The notes under the pieces were generated by a model. That model was not told the DNA's origin, did not search any database, and was given only the letters and a program-made list of their open reading frames with translations. A program made the translations under genes and the position numbers. From contig JAHDBD010000003.1 of assembly GCA_020630575.1 (NCBI GenBank), positions 184,312-248,311 on the forward strand: a stretch of DNA of 64,000 nucleotides. Reading direction: 5' to 3'. Positions within the stretch are counted from its first letter, which is position 1. Each line of letters opens with the position of its first letter. Shown in pieces: positions 27,616-36,482 of this stretch. Origin of the DNA: Bernardetia sp. GTDB taxonomy: Bacteria; Bacteroidota; Bacteroidia; Cytophagales; Bernardetiaceae.

Positions 27616-28659
27616 ATGTTCGATTTTGATTTTCGCTTCTTAAATATAAATAATAAACCAACTTCTTATTTTGATAAACAAGGTTCTATCGAACAAGAGG
27701 GTATTTATTTTGATGGAGAATTACTTGCTTTTTCGGAGCTTCAAGAAGTAGTACGCTATCGAAATCGTCTTTCATTTATTATCAAAGCAGGAGAAAGAAC
27801 AGCAGTAGATGAGTTTCTGCTACCTGATTTTAATGGTTTTATGATTCGTGTAGATGAAGAAGAAGCCTTTGATATAAAAAGCCAGATTGATAGGAAATAT
27901 ACAGAACTGCAAGTAGAAGAACGCAAAAAGGAACTAAAGGCGCAGGACGAACTACATAATTTTAGAAAAGCTGAATGTCCGACTTGTAGAAGTTATTTAG
28001 ACTTATCCTACTTAAAACCCACAAAGTATATTTTTTGTAGATATTGTGATTCCATTTTTAATAAATATGGTAACTATACAGATTTGAATGATTACAAAAT
28101 TTGTCCTGTTTGTAATTATTATAATCGAATTCAGGTTACACCAAAAGTAGAATTCTATTTTTATGGAAAAGAAGACAAAGCCTTTTCTTTTGAAAAAACA
28201 TATCAATGCGATAGTTGTACAGAAAGAGAATTGCGTCCTCGTTTTTGGAAAAATGTACCTTTCATTATTGGTGCATTTGCTGACTTTGCTGCCAAAAACA
28301 AAATAGAAACTGATATTGATTCTTCTTATGCTGAACTTACCAAAGCAAATCTATTAGGATACACAGGACAAATAGAAGAAGCAAAGCCCCTTTATGAAAC
28401 GATGTTTTTGTATGTAAAAGACCAACCAGGAGTGCTTTATGATTTTGGAAAAGCCTATTTAGATACAGCTTTATTGCTCTTGGAAGAAGCAGAGTTTACA
28501 GGTGATGAGCAAGCATTAATTTATATAAGAGAAGCTGTTCGTTGGCTTTCTCGTTCTTTAAAAATGTGTTCAAATTATCTGCCTACAATCAAACTTTTTG
28601 AAGACAATGAAGAGCTAGAATATGAAATAGAGGATGATGAATACGAAGATGATTATTAG
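27616..28659 (+). CDS. Zinc-ribbon protein with helical-repeat C-terminus, function unknown
   Basis: Not recognised by name. Four CxxC pairs suggest two zinc ribbons: CPTC (about residues 121-124), CRYC (about 141-144), CPVC (about 163-166) and CDSC (about 198-201). The N-terminal 95 residues look like a small beta domain (IYFDGELLAFSELQEVVRYR). Residues about 230-325 are alpha-helical and may form TPR-like repeats (LLGYTGQIEEAKPLYETMF). The last 14 residues are almost all Asp, Glu and Tyr. No signal peptide, so cytoplasmic. Stand-alone, convergent with the lipoprotein gene at 28719. Confidence 0.85.
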   Translation: MFDFDFRFLNINNKPTSYFDKQGSIEQEGIYFDGELLAFSELQEVVRYRNRLSFIIKAGERTAVDEFLLPDFNGFMIRVDEEEAFDIKSQIDRKYTELQVEERKKELKAQDELHNFRKAECPTCRSYLDLSYLKPTKYIFCRYCDSIFNKYGNYTDLNDYKICPVCNYYNRIQVTPKVEFYFYGKEDKAFSFEKTYQCDSCTERELRPRFWKNVPFIIGAFADFAAKNKIETDIDSSYAELTKANLLGYTGQIEEAKPLYETMFLYVKDQPGVLYDFGKAYLDTALLLLEEAEFTGDEQALIYIREAVRWLSRSLKMCSNYLPTIKLFEDNEELEYEIEDDEYEDDY

Positions 28660-28718
28660 ATATAAATTAGGTAATGGGAAACTATACATTTAGAACTAAA
28701 TAGTAGCAGGAAACATAA

Positions 28719-29237
28719 TCACTCTACTTTTCTAAATTCTAATTCTCCTCCTTTTGCCACATCATACAAAATAAATTTTGTATGGCTAAAATATATTACT
28801 TCATAACAAACTAGCTTTTCATCACCACTTCCAAAAACTAAAAACTTTCCTTTTTTATTATATGCTCCTTCTTCATCAGGACATTTATCGTAGATAGCAA
28901 AAACTTTATAGGCTTCTTTTAAATTATTTTTTTGCTCATTTTGGTTTGAATAATCAGCATTCAAATTAGAATATATTTTTCTACCTTCAAAAATTAAATA
29001 TAAATATTGGTTGTCTTGTAAAGAATCTGTTACTAACTTCCATTTTCCATCAAAATCAAAATTAGAAGTTTTGATACTTTCTATTTTATCCAAAGAAGTT
29101 GTAAAATTGCTAGAATCAGTAGGTAAAATAGTGTAAAGTTCTTTTTGTTTTTCTTCCTTTTGATTGCTCAAACAAGAAATGCTAAACACTATAGTTCCAA
29201 AAAAAAGAGCTGTAAAAATAAAATTTTTAGAAAACAT
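28719..29237 (-). CDS. Hypothetical lipoprotein
   Basis: N-terminal signal FIFTALFFGTIVFSISC with a Cys at position 22 suggests lipidation, although the lipobox (SIS-C) is loose. The mature protein of about 150 residues is polar and contains alternating strands (FDFDGKWKLVTDSLQDNQY; FLVFGSGDEKLVCYEV), compatible with a small beta-barrel. No known family is recognised. It is divergent from the M28 peptidase gene with only 40 bases between start codons, so the two promoters must overlap. Confidence 0.78.
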   Translation of the reverse strand: MFSKNFIFTALFFGTIVFSISCLSNQKEEKQKELYTILPTDSSNFTTSLDKIESIKTSNFDFDGKWKLVTDSLQDNQYLYLIFEGRKIYSNLNADYSNQNEQKNNLKEAYKVFAIYDKCPDEEGAYNKKGKFLVFGSGDEKLVCYEVIYFSHTKFILYDVAKGGELEFRKVE

Positions 29238-29277
29238 TCAAAAATAAATAATAAGTAAAAAATAACCTCAAAAAAAA

Positions 29278-30753
29278 ATGAAAACTGTATTCTATTCTAA
29301 GATTTTTATGATGACATTATATTACTTTTGTTATATAGTTACTACTAGCAGTATTTTTATATTTGTTTGTTTATCAAACTCTACAATAGGCTTCGCTCAG
29401 AGCAATTCAAGTCAAAACATAACAAAAGATACGCTACTTACATCATCGCAAAAAAATCAAAGTAAAAATCAAAAATCATATCCAAACATAATAAATAATG
29501 CAAAAAACACAATAAATATACTTTGCAGTCCTAAAATGCAAGGAAGAGGATATGTTAATAATGGAGAACAATTAGCTGCAAGTTACGTTGCAAGAGAATT
29601 TGAACAAATAGGATTATTAAAATACAATAATAGTTATTTTCAATCATTTAATCTAAAATCTGTAAATACTTTTCCAAAAAAAGTACAATTAAAATCTAAA
29701 GGATATAATTTTCAAGGAGGAAAAGAGTATTTGGTAGCTTCTTTTTCTAATTCAGGAAAAGGAAAAGTAGGAATTTTATATTTAGATTCAGCATTTTTTG
29801 AGAGTGATTCAGCACAGAGTGCATTTAAAAAAGTGTCATTAAGAAAAAGTGCTATTATGTATTCAGATAAGTGGACGAAAAAAATTCAACTAGAAAATCC
29901 TGTTTTTTTAGAAAAAATACAAGAAGCAAAAGCTGTATTTGTACGAACAGAAAAATTAATTGGTGTTCCTTCACCTGTTGCCTATTCAAAACCTTATTTT
30001 GAAGTCTTAGATAGTATTTTTCCTATTTACGAGCCACTTGATTTGATAGATTTAGAAGATTTGAAAACAGCTAAAAAAAATAACAAGATAAAAACATTAA
30101 AATTTAAGGTAAAATCAAAATTAGTAAATTCTCAGCCTTCTCAAAATGTAATTGGATATATAAAAGGAACAAAAAAACCTAAAAAAGTAATCGTTTTTTC
30201 GGCTCATTATGATCATTTGGGTAAGATGGGTAAAGATGTTTATTTTGCTGGCGCAAACGATAATGCTTCTGGCATAGCCATGCTTTTAGAACTAGCAAAA
30301 TATTATTCAGAAAATCCTCCTGAATATTCTATTTGTTTTATGGCTTTTGGGTCAGAAGAAATTGGTATTTTAGGTTCAATGTTTTATACTCAACATCCAC
30401 TTTTTCCATTACAAGATATTAAATTTTTGATAAATTTGGATTTGATAGGAACTGGAGAAAAAGGAGCAACAGTAGTAAATGCAACTATTCATACAAAAGA
30501 ATTTGAACTCTTGAAAAAAATAAATGTAGAGAAGAACTATTTAAAAACAATAGAAAGTAGAGGCGAAGCAGCTAATTCTGACCATTATTTTTTTCATAAA
30601 AATAGAGTTCCTAGTTTTTATATTTATTTGAATGGAGGAAGTCAAGCCTATCACGATGTAAATGATATACCTCAAAATTTATCTCTTTATGCTTTTCAAA
30701 ATTTATACGAACTTTTAATCGAATTTAGTCACGATATAATTCAAGCAAAGTAA
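29278..30753 (+). CDS. Secreted M28-family aminopeptidase
   Basis: Zinc-dependent exopeptidase, exported (hydrophobic N-terminus ending IGFAQS, about residue 42). The di-zinc ligands can be followed: His in VFSAHYDHLG, Asp in FAGANDNASG, Glu-Glu in FGSEEIGILGS, Asp in INLDLIGTG and His in NSDHYFFHK. The first 180 mature residues likely hold the inserted region seen in M28 relatives with a PA-like domain. Length 491 is in range. Start ATG at 29278 is near the divergent lipoprotein start; a second ATG ten codons on (MMTLYY) is possible. Confidence 0.9.
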   Translation: MKTVFYSKIFMMTLYYFCYIVTTSSIFIFVCLSNSTIGFAQSNSSQNITKDTLLTSSQKNQSKNQKSYPNIINNAKNTINILCSPKMQGRGYVNNGEQLAASYVAREFEQIGLLKYNNSYFQSFNLKSVNTFPKKVQLKSKGYNFQGGKEYLVASFSNSGKGKVGILYLDSAFFESDSAQSAFKKVSLRKSAIMYSDKWTKKIQLENPVFLEKIQEAKAVFVRTEKLIGVPSPVAYSKPYFEVLDSIFPIYEPLDLIDLEDLKTAKKNNKIKTLKFKVKSKLVNSQPSQNVIGYIKGTKKPKKVIVFSAHYDHLGKMGKDVYFAGANDNASGIAMLLELAKYYSENPPEYSICFMAFGSEEIGILGSMFYTQHPLFPLQDIKFLINLDLIGTGEKGATVVNATIHTKEFELLKKINVEKNYLKTIESRGEAANSDHYFFHKNRVPSFYIYLNGGSQAYHDVNDIPQNLSLYAFQNLYELLIEFSHDIIQAK

Positions 30754-31002
30754 TTTAAGGATAAATTGAATTCAAAAAACGAATTAGAAAGTGGAAATTT
30801 AAACTCTCAAGATACCTTTGAGGTGTCAGACAGATTCTATTTGCATATAAATAATTTTGCTCACTTACTTAACTATTGTTTTTTTACCGATAAAAACGTA
30901 TTTTGTGAGATAAAAAAAATAGAGAAGCAAGTTTGGGCTGCTTGTGGTTTTTTATTTTGATACCCCTGCATACACACCAACTAAAGAAATTATAAATTAT
31001 TT
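30754..31002. repeat. Intergenic region with a CAGAC-type hairpin repeat
   Basis: 249 bases. At 30811-30833 a hairpin (GATACCT, loop TTG, AGGTGTC) is followed by AGACAG; an inverse copy lies at 56560-56581. A 64-codon open frame with a TTG start (30766-30960) spans this repeat and is not credited. A weak AAGCA/TGCTT stem with a T-rich tail near 30922-30955 may end the peptidase transcript. Confidence 0.55.
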
Positions 31003-32247
31003 ATGAGTACGAATACTGCTATTAAAATTCCTGAAAATTTACCTCAAGAAGTATCTACTGCATGGTTGAAAACTTTAGAACTTGCTAAAAAGAGAGAAGT
31101 TCCTAAAGATGTTCAGAAAAACATTGAAATTTATTATAAAAATTTTGACCAAAAATATACAGAAGCCTTAATAGAACACGTAATATCTCCTATGTCAGAT
31201 TATTACTATCGCCCTGTCTTTGTAGGTTTTGATGAGCAAGAAGAAAGAAATAATCCCGAAAGACCACTAATTTATTATAGCAATCATTCTGGAATGGCTT
31301 TTCCTTGGGATGGAATGATATTTTTAGCAGAAATTTTTAGGCAGTTTGGGTTTCAGAAAAAGAGTATTCGCCCACTAGTTGCACCTATGCTTTCACAGTC
31401 AGCTCTCATGAATCCATTTGGTGCTTATAATTTATGGAAAAAGGTAGGTGGCATAGATGCTACCACTCTCAATTTTGAAACGATGATGAACTGTAATGAT
31501 TATAATATTATGGTTTATCCTGAGGGTGTTCCAGGAATTGGAAAAGGATTCAACAGAAAATATGAAGTACAGCGTTTTTCTACGTCTTTTATCCGAATGG
31601 CTCTTAAATACAAAACTGATATTATACCTTTTGCTACGGTCAATGGTGAATATATCAATCCTCATACATATAGCATTCCTTGGGTAAATAAATTAGTCAA
31701 TAAAATCGGAATTCCATTTTTACCAATGGGTATTATTACAGCACTTGTTCCTATTTTTCCTTGGCTTTTTTATACAGGTTTTCCTGCTAAGATGACGTAT
31801 GTAAAAGGAGAAAGAATTAACCCTTCTGAGCTTTTAAATAAACCTTCTGAAGAAGCAACACAAGAAGATGTAGTCAGAATTAGAGATTATGTCAGAGATG
31901 AATTTCAAAAACTACTTGACGAATCAGTAGAAAAATACGGAAAAAAACCATTTAATTGGAAAGATTTGAGAGCAGCCAACAAAGGAAAAGAAAAACGAGG
32001 GAGTAAAATTCGTTTCTTTCCTTATCTAACACCTATCGGCTGGCCTATGCTTTTTAGTGAATTTGATAGAAAATATAGAAAGTATGAGCAAGAAGGTAGA
32101 AAAGGAGAATTTACGTTGAGAATGCGTAGAAGAGATTTTTTTCCTTTGCTTTTCAGAAATCTGATTACAATATCTTATTTTATTCCTGTTTTGGGATGGA
32201 TTCCACTTGCTATCCGTGGATATTCTAAACCAAAAGGAGAAAAGTAA
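31003..32247 (+). CDS. PlsC-like lysophospholipid/glycerolipid acyltransferase
   Basis: Membrane-associated acyltransferase. The catalytic HxxxxD motif is present in an extended form, NHSGMAFPWDGM (about residues 97-108), and the substrate-binding EG motif is VYPEGVPGIGKGF (about 170-182); IPFATVNGEY follows. There is a hydrophobic stretch (IITALVPIFPWLFYTGF) and a C-terminal helix (FRNLITISYFIPVLGWIPLA) that likely anchors the protein. Length 414 is longer than PlsC (about 250) and closer to diacylglycerol-acyltransferase-like members. The acyl acceptor is unknown. A terminator follows at 32301. Confidence 0.82.
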   Translation: MSTNTAIKIPENLPQEVSTAWLKTLELAKKREVPKDVQKNIEIYYKNFDQKYTEALIEHVISPMSDYYYRPVFVGFDEQEERNNPERPLIYYSNHSGMAFPWDGMIFLAEIFRQFGFQKKSIRPLVAPMLSQSALMNPFGAYNLWKKVGGIDATTLNFETMMNCNDYNIMVYPEGVPGIGKGFNRKYEVQRFSTSFIRMALKYKTDIIPFATVNGEYINPHTYSIPWVNKLVNKIGIPFLPMGIITALVPIFPWLFYTGFPAKMTYVKGERINPSELLNKPSEEATQEDVVRIRDYVRDEFQKLLDESVEKYGKKPFNWKDLRAANKGKEKRGSKIRFFPYLTPIGWPMLFSEFDRKYRKYEQEGRKGEFTLRMRRRDFFPLLFRNLITISYFIPVLGWIPLAIRGYSKPKGEK

Positions 32248-32300
32248 ATAAATTATTTGTAAAGAAAAGACATACTTTTCCCTTCCTAAACACTATTACA

Positions 32301-32338
32301 AAAAAAGGAATTTGAAGTTTATTCAAATTCCTTTTTTA
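32301..32338 (+). terminator. Rho-independent terminator after the acyltransferase
   Basis: AAAAAAGGAATTTGAA pairs with TTCAAATTCCTTTTTT around a GTTTA loop. Perfect 16-bp stem with T-run. Confidence 0.88.
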
Positions 32339-32416
32339 TAAAAAATCAGTAATTAAATTAATCAAAATACTTTTCTCAAAACAAAGTAGCACCATTACAT
32401 TTTAGCATATATTTAT

Positions 32417-32424
32417 TACTTTTG
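32417..32424 (+). promoter_or_regulatory. Candidate -7 box of gmd
   Basis: TACTTTTG matches TAnnTTTG, 59 bases before the gmd ATG. No TTG lies at the right distance upstream, so the -33 element is uncertain. Confidence 0.35.
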
Positions 32425-32483
32425 TAAACAGTAGAATTTGCAAAAAAAATATAGATATTAAATACGGACATTAAACATTTAGA

Positions 32484-33596
32484 ATGAAAAAAGCACTCAT
32501 TACAGGAATTACAGGACAAGATGGCGCATATATGGCGCAACTTCTTCTCAATAAAGGATATGAAGTTCACGGTATCAAACGCAGAAGTTCACTTTTCAAT
32601 ACCGATCGAATAGACCATTTATATCAAGACCCACATGTTGATAATTATCGTTTTAAGCTGCATTACGGAGATCTTACCGACTCTACCAATTTGATTCGCA
32701 TCATTCAAGAAGTTCAGCCAGACGAAATTTATAACTTGGGTGCAATGTCGCATGTGAAAGTAAGTTTTGATATGCCTGAATATGTTGCCAATGTGGATGC
32801 TATGGGTACTTTGCGTATCTTAGAAGCTGTTCGTATCTTGAATTTGACCGAAAAAACTCGTATTTATCAAGCCTCAACCTCTGAGTTATATGGTTTGGTA
32901 CAAGAAGTTCCTCAGTCTGAAAAAACGCCTTTTTATCCTCGTTCGCCGTATGCAGTAGCCAAAATGTATGGCTATTGGATTACTGTAAATTATAGAGAAG
33001 CCTACGGAATGTATGCTTGTAATGGAATTTTATTTAACCATGAAAGTCCAATTAGAGGGGAAACTTTTGTAACTCGTAAAATTACTCGTGCAACAGCAAG
33101 AATTGCTCTTGGATTACAAGACAAAGTATTTTTAGGCAATCTAAATGCAAAACGAGATTGGGGACACGCAAAAGATTATGTAGAAGCCATGTATTTGATT
33201 TTGCAACAAGATAAAGCTGAAGATTTTGTAATTGCAACAGGAATCACCACCACAGTAAGAGATTTTTGTAGATTAGCTTTTGCAGAACTTGGCATTGAAT
33301 TAGAATTTGTAGGCGAAAACGAAGAAGAAAAAGGAATTGTAAAATCGTGTTCGAATCCAGATTATCAAGTTGAAGTAGGAACAGAAGTAATTGCTGTCGA
33401 CTCTCGTTATTTCCGTCCTACTGAAGTAGATTTACTTATTGGAGACCCTACAAAAGCACAACAAAAACTAGGTTGGAAACCAAAATACAATTTGCAACAA
33501 CTTGTTACAGATATGATTTTGTCAGATGTTGCATTATTCAAAAAAGACAAATATCTACAAGAAGGTGGACATAGAATAATGAATTACTATGAATAG
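32484..33596 (+). CDS. gmd: GDP-mannose 4,6-dehydratase
   Basis: Converts GDP-D-mannose to GDP-4-keto-6-deoxymannose, first step to GDP-L-fucose and related sugars for surface glycans. Short-chain dehydrogenase fold: NADP-binding [15 protein letters not shown], the Arg-rich [14 protein letters not shown], catalytic Thr region QASTSELYG and the YxxxK pair in [30 protein letters not shown] is a Gmd hallmark. Length 370 is normal. fcl follows 134 bases later on the same strand with two kinds of repeat in the gap, so the two enzymes act in sequence. Confidence 0.97.
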   Translation: MKKALITGITGQDGAYMAQLLLNKGYEVHGIKRRSSLFNTDRIDHLYQDPHVDNYRFKLHYGDLTDSTNLIRIIQEVQPDEIYNLGAMSHVKVSFDMPEYVANVDAMGTLRILEAVRILNLTEKTRIYQASTSELYGLVQEVPQSEKTPFYPRSPYAVAKMYGYWITVNYREAYGMYACNGILFNHESPIRGETFVTRKITRATARIALGLQDKVFLGNLNAKRDWGHAKDYVEAMYLILQQDKAEDFVIATGITTTVRDFCRLAFAELGIELEFVGENEEEKGIVKSCSNPDYQVEVGTEVIAVDSRYFRPTEVDLLIGDPTKAQQKLGWKPKYNLQQLVTDMILSDVALFKKDKYLQEGGHRIMNYYE

Positions 33597-33685
33597 TCAG
33601 TTATCAGTGAGCAGTTACCAGTAATCAGTTAAATACAGAATGAAATTTTATTAAGTCATATTATTACTTAGTAATTCGTAATTCT
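33596..33685. repeat. CAGTTACCAGT- and TTCGTAATT-type repeats after gmd
   Basis: From the gmd stop, words CAGTTATCAGTGA, CAGTTACCAGTAA and TCAGTTAA occupy 33596-33631. A GTAATTCGTAATTC word follows at 33670-33684. Both families recur elsewhere in the window. Confidence 0.7.
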
Positions 33686-33688
33686 TTT

Positions 33689-33715
33689 GCCGTTGTTGGT
33701 GTCCCCACCAACGAC
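33689..33715. repeat. Covarying hairpin repeat in front of fcl
   Basis: GTTGTTGGTG, loop TCCC, CACCAACGAC gives a ten-base-pair stem (one T-G wobble). It ends 15 bases before the fcl ATG, close enough to influence translation start. Confidence 0.85.
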
Positions 33716-33730
33716 AAAACCAATAAAAAA

Positions 33731-34786
33731 ATGAAAATATACATTGCAGGACATCGTGGAATGGTCGGTTCGGCTATCAAAAAAGAGCTTGAAAAACAAG
33801 GGTATTCAAATTTTGTAGAACGCACTTCGAAAGAATTAGACCTTCGAAACCAACAAGCTGTAAACGATTTTTTTGAAGCTGAAAAGCCTGACTGGGTATT
33901 TTTAGCTGCTGCTAAAGTAGGTGGTATTTGGGCAAATAATACCTATCGTGGCGAGTTTATTTATGATAATTTAATGATGGAAGCTAATATCATCGAAGCT
34001 GCACGAAAAACAAACGTCAAAAAATTGATGTTTTTGGGTTCTTCGTGTATTTATCCAAAACTTGCTCCTCAACCTCTCAAAGAAGAGTATTTATTGACAG
34101 GACTTTTAGAAGCAACTAACGAACCTTACGCTATCGCCAAAATTGCAGGTATAAAACTCTGTGAAGCATACAGAAGTCAGTATGATTGCAATTTTATTTC
34201 GGTTATGCCTACAAATTTGTTTGGAGAAGGCGATAATTATGATTTGATGAACTCTCATGTTTTGCCTGCGCTTATCCGAAAATTTCATTTAGGAAAATGT
34301 TTAGAGCAAAACAACTGGGAAGGAATTAGAAATAATTTACGTCATTTTTTGGTAGAAGGAAAAGATATGAGTGAACTTTCTGAAACTGAAATTTTGCAAG
34401 TTTTGAATAAATATGGCGTTCGTAAATCAAAAGATGGAAACAATATTGAAGTCGAAGTTTGGGGAACAGGTTCTCCAAAACGAGAATTTCTTCACGCCGA
34501 TGATTTGGCAGAAGCCTGTGTTTATTTGATGCACAATTACGACGACCCAAGTCTTGTAAATATCGGAACTGGCGAAGATTTGAGCATCAAAGATTTGGCT
34601 TTGCTTGTAAAGAAAATCGTAAATTTTGAAGGCGAATTAGTTTTTGATACTTCAAAACCTGATGGAACACCAAGAAAATTAATGAGTGTAGATAAACTCA
34701 ATAGTTTGGGTTGGAAACACAGAATTTCTTTGGAAGAAGGAATTAATAAAGTTTATAAAAATGTTTTAGCTGATATAAAAGTGTAA
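33731..34786 (+). CDS. fcl: GDP-L-fucose synthase
   Basis: Epimerase-reductase that turns GDP-4-keto-6-deoxymannose into GDP-L-fucose. Signatures: AGHRGMVGSAI (NADP binding), LGSSCIYPKLAPQPL, the catalytic YAIAKIAGIKLCEAY and MPTNLFGEGDNYD. At 351 residues it is longer than the usual 310-320. The difference is an insert around residues 183-235 (LEQNNWEGIRNNLRHFLVE onward) before the VWGTGSPKREFLHADD motif, known from other Bacteroidota copies as I recall. It forms a two-gene unit with gmd. A perfect 16-bp terminator follows. Confidence 0.96.
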   Translation: MKIYIAGHRGMVGSAIKKELEKQGYSNFVERTSKELDLRNQQAVNDFFEAEKPDWVFLAAAKVGGIWANNTYRGEFIYDNLMMEANIIEAARKTNVKKLMFLGSSCIYPKLAPQPLKEEYLLTGLLEATNEPYAIAKIAGIKLCEAYRSQYDCNFISVMPTNLFGEGDNYDLMNSHVLPALIRKFHLGKCLEQNNWEGIRNNLRHFLVEGKDMSELSETEILQVLNKYGVRKSKDGNNIEVEVWGTGSPKREFLHADDLAEACVYLMHNYDDPSLVNIGTGEDLSIKDLALLVKKIVNFEGELVFDTSKPDGTPRKLMSVDKLNSLGWKHRISLEEGINKVYKNVLADIKV

Positions 34787-34794
34787 ATTAATTG

Positions 34795-34831
34795 ATTTTG
34801 TCAGAATACAAAAGATGTATTCTGACAAAAT
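34795..34831. terminator. Bidirectional terminator between fcl and the transglutaminase-like gene
   Basis: ATTTTGTCAGAATACA pairs without error with TGTATTCTGACAAAAT around an AAAGA loop. It sits between convergent genes. Confidence 0.85.
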
Positions 34832-34845
34832 TAAATTTAAAATAG

Positions 34846-35595
34846 TTAGTTCCCCTTTCTTATTTTTTCTACATTCTTGTTCATTTTATGTCTGACTATT
34901 TTTTGAAAAATAAATTTCTTAAAGAAACCTAAGTTTTGTTGATGTTTTTTGTAAAACTCATCAGGCGTTTCGAATAAACCAAAATCTTGATTAATTCCCT
35001 TATCTTGAATGTAAGTGTGATTCAAATTCCATTCAATTTCTGGGTTTTCAAAATTATCTGTATAAGCTCCATATCCACAAAAAGTAGTTTTACAGTCTTT
35101 ATTTGCTTCTTGTAGTTTTGATAAATATTCTTTATCCAAAATTACTCCTTCCAAAAAATACCAATTATCATTTATATAGACTTCTACCCAACTATGTAAA
35201 ATATTTTTTGGTGATAATTGATACCAAATTCCTGTAATTGCTCCTTTTTGTAATGCTTTATCAATCGTAAAGCCGTGAATTCTGTTTGGTATTTTACAAG
35301 CTCTAAGTAAAGCCATAAGTAAAGTTGCCTTTGTATTACATTGTCCGTAACCCTCTTTCAAAATCTGTGAAGCCGAAATGTCATCAGCTTTATTGTAACC
35401 AAATTTAATTTCATCACGAACATAATTATAAATAGATTTGACTTGATTGATAGAACTCATCTTTAGCCAATTTCTTTCTTTAACTAAATTCTGAATGTTT
35501 TTGGCTGAGTAATTTAAAATAGCTGTTTCTTTGATATAATTTTCTGAAAGATTTAAAGAATGAGATATTTCAATTTCTTTTATGTTAGTATCCAT
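34846..35595 (-). CDS. Transglutaminase-like cysteine protease-fold protein
   Basis: The papain-like triad of the transglutaminase superfamily is visible: Cys in YGQCNTKATLLMALLR, His in NILHSWVEVYIND and Asp in FLEGVILDKEYL. The N-terminus has no signal peptide, so the protein is probably cytoplasmic. Length 249. The activity could be protein crosslinking, deamidation or proteolysis of unknown substrates. It lies in a minus-strand block with an AraC regulator upstream (120 bases), but the gap makes co-transcription uncertain. Confidence 0.85.
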   Translation of the reverse strand: MDTNIKEIEISHSLNLSENYIKETAILNYSAKNIQNLVKERNWLKMSSINQVKSIYNYVRDEIKFGYNKADDISASQILKEGYGQCNTKATLLMALLRACKIPNRIHGFTIDKALQKGAITGIWYQLSPKNILHSWVEVYINDNWYFLEGVILDKEYLSKLQEANKDCKTTFCGYGAYTDNFENPEIEWNLNHTYIQDKGINQDFGLFETPDEFYKKHQQNLGFFKKFIFQKIVRHKMNKNVEKIRKGN

Positions 35596-35714
35596 AGCTT
35601 TAGAATTGTAATTTTATAAAAATTGAGAGAACAGAAATAAAACCTATTCTCTTTGTTTATCCTTACAAAATTGCAGTATATCTTGACGCTAAAATTGTAT
35701 AAACTGGCTAAGCT

Positions 35715-36470
35715 TTATTTTGCTATTAATTGATTTGAAAATAATTTAAAAAATTTAGGTGTGACACCAAAGGTTTCATTGAAAGTTCGTGTATAATGCG
35801 AACTATCCGTAAAACCAAAAGTATGGGCTGTTTCAGTAATTGAATGAGAAGAAAGGTAAGGAAGTGAAAAAATAAGTTTGTTCCAAAGCTGGTATCTTCT
35901 AAAATTCAATCTTGTTTTCTCTTTGAATAAATGCAAAAAACGAGTAGAAGAGAGCGCACAAAAATTAGCCATTTGTTCCATTGAAAGGATTTTTTCAAAA
36001 TTACTATCCATAAAATCAATTGCTTTTTTTATTCTGTCATCTTCCAAATGATTATTATTTTCACAACTGCATTTATATTCTAGTAAACTGTTTTTTATTT
36101 CTTTACAAAAATTATCAAATGTAATTTGCTCATCTTCATAGTTTTGCAAAATTTTAAATAAGCTATTTCGTAGATTTTCTGACAAAAAACTAATTTTAGA
36201 TGCATCATACTTTATATAAAATTGATGTCCTAAACAACTCAATGGGTTTATTAAAATAATAAGCTGTTTTTCTGAATTACTAATTTGATGTTTCAATCTT
36301 GAAGGAATAAAAAAATTAGTTTGTTTGTAAGTCTTTCGCTCTGTTTTCAAAATTATCTCATCATGAATCGCCAAACTAATTTGTAAAGCATAATGACGAT
36401 GCAACTTATTGTCATTTAATTTTCCATAAAAAAGACCAAACTGTTTTTCAAAATAAAATTTATTATTCAT
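35715..36470 (-). CDS. AraC-family transcriptional regulator
   Basis: The C-terminal 100 residues form the double helix-turn-helix of the AraC family: ILSMEQMANFCALSSTRFL (first HTH) and SITETAHTFGFTDSSHYTR (second HTH), closing with FNETFGVTPKFF. The N-terminal 150 residues look like a cupin-type sensor domain (LHRHYALQISLAIHDEII). A CSCEN stretch near residue 137 adds two close cysteines. The upstream gene (36483-37130) ends 12 bases before its start, so the pair is surely co-transcribed. The regulated genes and signal are unknown. Confidence 0.88.
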   Translation of the reverse strand: MNNKFYFEKQFGLFYGKLNDNKLHRHYALQISLAIHDEIILKTERKTYKQTNFFIPSRLKHQISNSEKQLIILINPLSCLGHQFYIKYDASKISFLSENLRNSLFKILQNYEDEQITFDNFCKEIKNSLLEYKCSCENNNHLEDDRIKKAIDFMDSNFEKILSMEQMANFCALSSTRFLHLFKEKTRLNFRRYQLWNKLIFSLPYLSSHSITETAHTFGFTDSSHYTRTFNETFGVTPKFFKLFSNQLIAK

Positions 36471-36482
36471 AGTGTTACAAAA

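Noticed and set aside
30766..30960. 64-codon frame after the M28 peptidase
   Set aside because: It has only a TTG start, runs through a hairpin repeat and a possible terminator, and the product resembles no protein.
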